This document shows, one piece after another, positions 59,866-64,000 of a DNA stretch of 64,000 bases. The notes under the pieces were generated by a model. That model was not told the DNA's origin, did no database searches, and worked only from the letters and a program-made list of their open reading frames with translations. Position 1 is the stretch's first letter. Each line of letters starts with the position of its first letter. The translations under genes were made by a program, and so were the position numbers. The DNA is from Cepaea nemoralis (Eukaryota > Mollusca > Gastropoda > Stylommatophora > Helicidae): positions 1-64,000 of the forward strand of contig JACEFZ010016111.1 in the NCBI GenBank assembly GCA_014155875.1, written 5' to 3'.

Positions 59866-62800
59866 CCAGGCAGCAACAAACTCTCTGGTGTTGTACCAGG
59901 CAGCAACAAACTCTCTGGTGTTGTACCAGACAGCAGTACCAGACAGCAACAAACTCTGGTGTTGTACTAGACAGCCACAAACTCTCTGGTGTTGTGCCAG
60001 GCAGCAACAAACTCTCTGTTGTTGTACCAGACAGCCACAAACTCTCTGGTGCTGCACCAGACAGCCACAAACTCTCTGGTGTTGTGCCAGGCAGCAACAA
60101 ACTCTCTGGTGTTGTACCAGACAGCAACAAACTCTCTGGTGTTGTACCAGACACCAACAAACTCTGGTGTTGTACCAGACACCAACAAACTCTGGTGTTG
60201 TACCAGACATATCAAGAAACTTTCAGGTGCTGTACCAGACAGCCACAAACTCTCTGGTGTTGTGCCAGGCAGCAACAAACTCTCTGGTGTTGTACCAGAC
60301 AGCAACAAACTCTCTGGTGTTGTACTAGACAGCAACAAACTCTGGTGTTGTACCAGACACCAACAAACTCTGGTGTTGTACCAGACATATCAACAAACTC
60401 TCAGGTGCTGTACCAGACAGCCACAAACTCTGGTGTTGTGCAAGGCAGCAACAAACTATCTGGTGTTGTACCAGACAGCAACAAACTCTCTGGTGTTTTA
60501 CTAGACAGCAACAAACTCTGGTGTGTGTTGTACCAGACACCAACAAACTCTGGTGTTGTACCAGACACCAACAAACTCTGGTGTTGTAAGACAGCAACAA
60601 ACTCTAGTCTTGTACCAGACAGCAACAAACTCTCTGGTGTTATACTAGATGGCAATAAATTCTGGTGCTGTACCAGACAGCAACAACCTCTGGTGCTGTC
60701 CTAGACAGCAACAAACTCTGGTGTTGTCCCAGACAGCAATAAACTCTGGTGTTGTCCCAGACAGCAACAAACTCTGGTGCTGTCCCAGACAGCAATAAGC
60801 TCTGGTGTTGTCCCAGACAGCAATAAGCTCTGATACTGTCCCAGACAGCAATAAACTCTGGTGCTGTACCAGACAGCAATAAACTCTGGTGTTGTCCCAT
60901 ACATCAATACACTCTGGTGTTGTCCCAGACAGCAACAAACTCTGGTGTTGTACCAGACAGCAATAGACTCTGGTGTTGTACCAGACAGCAATAAACTCTG
61001 GTGCTGTACCAGAAAGCAACAAACTCTGGTGCTGTACCAGACAATAACAAACTGGTGTTGTCCCAGACAGCAACAAACTCTGGTGCTGTACCAGACAATA
61101 ACAAACTCTGGTGCTGTACCAGAAAGCAATAAACTCTGGTGTTGTCCCAGACAGCAACAAACTCTGGTGTTGTCCCAGACAGCAACAAACTCTGGTGCTG
61201 TACCAGAAAGCAATAAACTCTGGTGTTGTCCCAGACAGCAATAAACTCTGGTGTTGTCCCAGACAGCAACAAACTCTGGTGTTGTCCCAGACAGCAATAA
61301 ACTCTGGTGTTGTCCCAGACAGCAACAAACTCTGGTGCTGTACCAGACAGCAACAAACTCTGGTGCTGTACCAGAAAGCAACAGACTCCGGTGCTGTACC
61401 AGACAATAACAAACTCTGGTGCTGTACCAGAAAGCAACAGACTCCGGTGCTGTACCAGACAATAACAAACTCTGGTGCTGTACCAGAAAGCAACAGACTC
61501 CGGTGCTGTACCAGACAATAACAAACTCTGGTGCTGTACCAGAAAGCAATAAACTCTGTGTTGTTCCAGACAGCAATAAACTCTGATACTGTCCCAGACA
61601 GCAATAAACTCTGATACTGTCCCAGACAGCAATAAACTCTGATACTGTCCCAGACAGCAATAAACTCTGATACTGTCCCAGACAGCAATAAACTCTGATA
61701 CTGTCCCAGACAATAACAAACTCTGGTGCTGTACCAGACAGAAACAAACTCTGGTGCTGTACCAGACAGCAACAAACTCTGGTGTTGTCCCAGACAGCAA
61801 CAAACTCTGGTGTTGTCCCATACATCAATAAACTCTGGTGTTGTCCCAGACAGCAACAAACTCTGGTGCTGTTCCAGACAGCAATAAGCTCTGGTGTTGT
61901 CCCAGACAGCAATAAGCTCTGATACTGTCCCAGACAGCAATAAACTCTGGTGCTGTACCAGACAGCAATAAACTCTGGTGCTGTTACAGACAGAAACAAA
62001 CTCTGGTGTTGTCCCAGACAGCAATAAACTCTGGTGCTGTTACAGACAGAAACAAACTCTGGTGCTGTACCAGACAGCAACAAACTCTGGTGTTGTCCCA
62101 GACAGCAACAAACTCTGGTGTTGTCCCATACATCAATAAACTCTGGTGTTGTCCCAGACAGCAACAAACTCTGGTGTTGTACCAGACAGCAATAAACTTT
62201 GGTGCTGTACCAGACAGCAACAAACTCTGGTGCTGTACCAGATAATAACAAACTGGTGTTGTCCCAGACAGCAACAAACTCTGGTGCTGTACCAGACAAT
62301 AACAAACTCTGGTGCTGTACCAGAAAGCAATAATCTCTGGTGTTGTCCCAGACAGCAATAAACTCTGGTGTTGTACCAGACAATAACAAACTCTGGTGTT
62401 GTCCCAGACAGCAACAAACTCTGGTGCTGTACCAGACAGCAACAAACTCTGGTGCTGTACCAGACAGCAACAAACTCTGGTGCTGTCCCAGACAGCAACA
62501 AACTCTGGTGTTGTCCCAGACAACAACAAACTCTGGTGTTGTCCCAGACAGCAACAAACTCTGGTGTTGTCCCAGACAGCAACAAACTCTGGTGTTGTCC
62601 CAGACAGCAACAAACTCTGGTGTTGTCCCAGACAGCAATAAACTCTGGTGTTGTCCCAGACAGCAACAAACTCTGGTGTTTGTCCCAGACAGCAACAAAC
62701 TCTGGTGTTGTCCCAGACAGCAACAAACTCTGGTGTTGTCCCAGACAGCAATAAACTCTGGTGCTGTTACAGATAGCAACAAACTCTGGTGTTGTCCCAG

Positions 62801-64000
62801 ACAGCAACAAACTCTGGTGTTGTCCCAGACAGCAACAAACTCTGGTGTTGTACCAGACAGCAATAGACTCTGGTGTTGTACCAGACAGCAATAAACTCTG
62901 GTTCTGTACCAGACAGCAATAAACTCTGGTGCTGTACCAGACAGCAACAAACTCTGGTGCTGTACCAGACAGCAACAAACTCTGGTGTTGTCCCAGACAG
63001 CAATAAACTCTGGTGTTGTCCCAGACAGCAATAAACTCTGGTGTTGTCCCAGACAGCAACAAACTCTGGTGCTGTACCAGACAGCAACAAACTCTGGTGC
63101 TGTACCAGAAAGCAACAACCTCCGGTGCTGTACCAGACAATAACAAACTCTGGTGCAGTACCAGAAAGCAATAAACTCTGGTGTTGTCCCAGACAGCAAT
63201 AAACTCTGGTGTTGTCCCAGACAGCAACAAACTCTGGTGTTGTCCCAGACAGCAATAAACTCTGGTGTTGTCCCAGACAGCAATAAACTCTGGTGTTGTC
63301 CCAGACAGCAACAAACTCTGGTGTTGTACCAGACAGAAACAAACTCTGGTGCTGTACCAGACAGCAACAAACTCTGGTGTTGTCCCAGACAGCAACAAAC
63401 TCTGGTGTTGTCCCATACATCAATAAACTCTGGTGTTGTCCCAGACAGCAATAAACTCTGGTTCTGTACCAGACAGCAATAAACTTTGGTGCTGTACCAG
63501 ACAGCAACAAACTCTGGTGCTGTACCAGATAATAACAAACTGGTGTTGTCCCAGACAGCAACAAACTCTGGTGCTGTACCAGACAATAACAAACTCTGGT
63601 GCTGTACCAGAAAGCAATAATCTCTGGTGTTGTCCCAGACAGCAATAAACTCTGGTGTTGTCCCAGACAGCAACAAACTCTGGTGCTGTACCAGACAGCA
63701 ACAAACTCTGGTGCTGTACCAGACAGCAACAAACTCTGGTGCTGTACCAGACAGCAACAAACTCTGGTGCTGTACCAGACAGCAACAAACTCTGGTGTTG
63801 TCCCAGACAGCAACAAACTCTGGTGTTGTCCCAGACAACAACAAACTCTGGTGTTGTCCCAGACAGCAACAAACTCTGGTGTTGTCCCAGACAGCAACAA
63901 ACTCTGGTGTTGTCCCAGACAGCAACAAACTCTGGTTTTGTCCCAGACAGCAATAAACTCTGGTGTTGTCCCAGACAGCAACAAACTCTGGTGTTGTCCC
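59866..64000. repeat. 28-30 bp minisatellite, about 145 units, runs off the window
   Basis: Unit CAGACAGCAACAAACTCTGG + TGTTGTCC. From 59866 to about 60650 many units have an extra CT (30 bp, CTCTCTGG). Variants such as CCATACATCAATA (60898, 61809, 62126, 63415) and ATAACAAACTGG (61047, 62236, 63533) recur at about 1.2-1.3 kb, showing block duplication. 28 is not a multiple of 3 and the unit lacks stops in any minus frame, so very long false frames arise. Confidence 0.97.

Noticed and set aside
60701..63928. 1075-codon open frame on the minus strand (and other long frames in 59750-64000)
   Set aside because: Produced by a 28-bp repeat lacking stops in all three frames; the predicted protein is only the unit read in rotating frames.

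Overview
This is animal (metazoan) DNA, probably from a lophotrochozoan such as a mollusc. The taxon is inferred only from the kinds of repeats and the spliced gene present. About nine tenths of the window is mobile elements and tandem repeats. The one recognisable host gene is a + strand homologue of MEAK7 (TLDC1, an mTOR-associated TLDc protein). Seven phase-compatible coding exons lie between 29535 and 55575 and give 442 residues. The start exon, expected to encode about the first 45 residues, was not found.

Region 1-20176: remnants of RTE-like LINEs, then a near-full-length I/ingi-like LINE (1171-5797, minus) with a 13-bp target-site duplication (TSD), a truncated copy (6115-6621), and a nest of insertions. 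The nest is a non-autonomous LINE derivative (6803-20164, minus) split by a Gypsy-type LTR retrotransposon (6889-18557). The Gypsy element is itself broken by an RTE-like LINE (9346-11286) and by another LINE (15885-17621) in its 5' LTR. The Gypsy internal region has an abnormal domain order.

Region 20177-29534: a little single-copy DNA, a tRNA-derived SINE split by a second I-type LINE (21680-25886), an interspersed repeat, an RTE remnant carrying a solo LTR (27855-28083), and SINE fragments.

Region 29535-55575: MEAK7. Its second intron opens with a 5.7-kb minisatellite (31498-37220) whose 53-57 bp unit is a copy of the end of the preceding exon plus its 5' splice site. The fourth intron holds an RTE LINE interrupted by a full-length 4.9-kb LINE (38926-43844) and by a retroposed chimera of pre-rRNA (5' ETS plus 18S 5' end) and LINE 3' end (44213-45397). 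Later introns hold a proline-coding minisatellite, a second non-autonomous LINE derivative (48420-50068), rRNA fragments, SINEs and a LINE fossil.

Region 55576-64000: probable 3' UTR, a 51-bp minisatellite interrupted by a decayed mariner transposon (57952-58858), and a 28-bp minisatellite that runs off the window end. The very long open frames here come from the repeats and are not genes.

The main novel signals are a putative HDV-like self-cleaving ribozyme at the 5' end of the LINE family, the exon-boundary minisatellite, the pre-rRNA/LINE chimera with TSDs, and a non-autonomous LINE derivative carrying a 28S-rRNA-like segment. All calls were made by eye; no alignment or folding was run.
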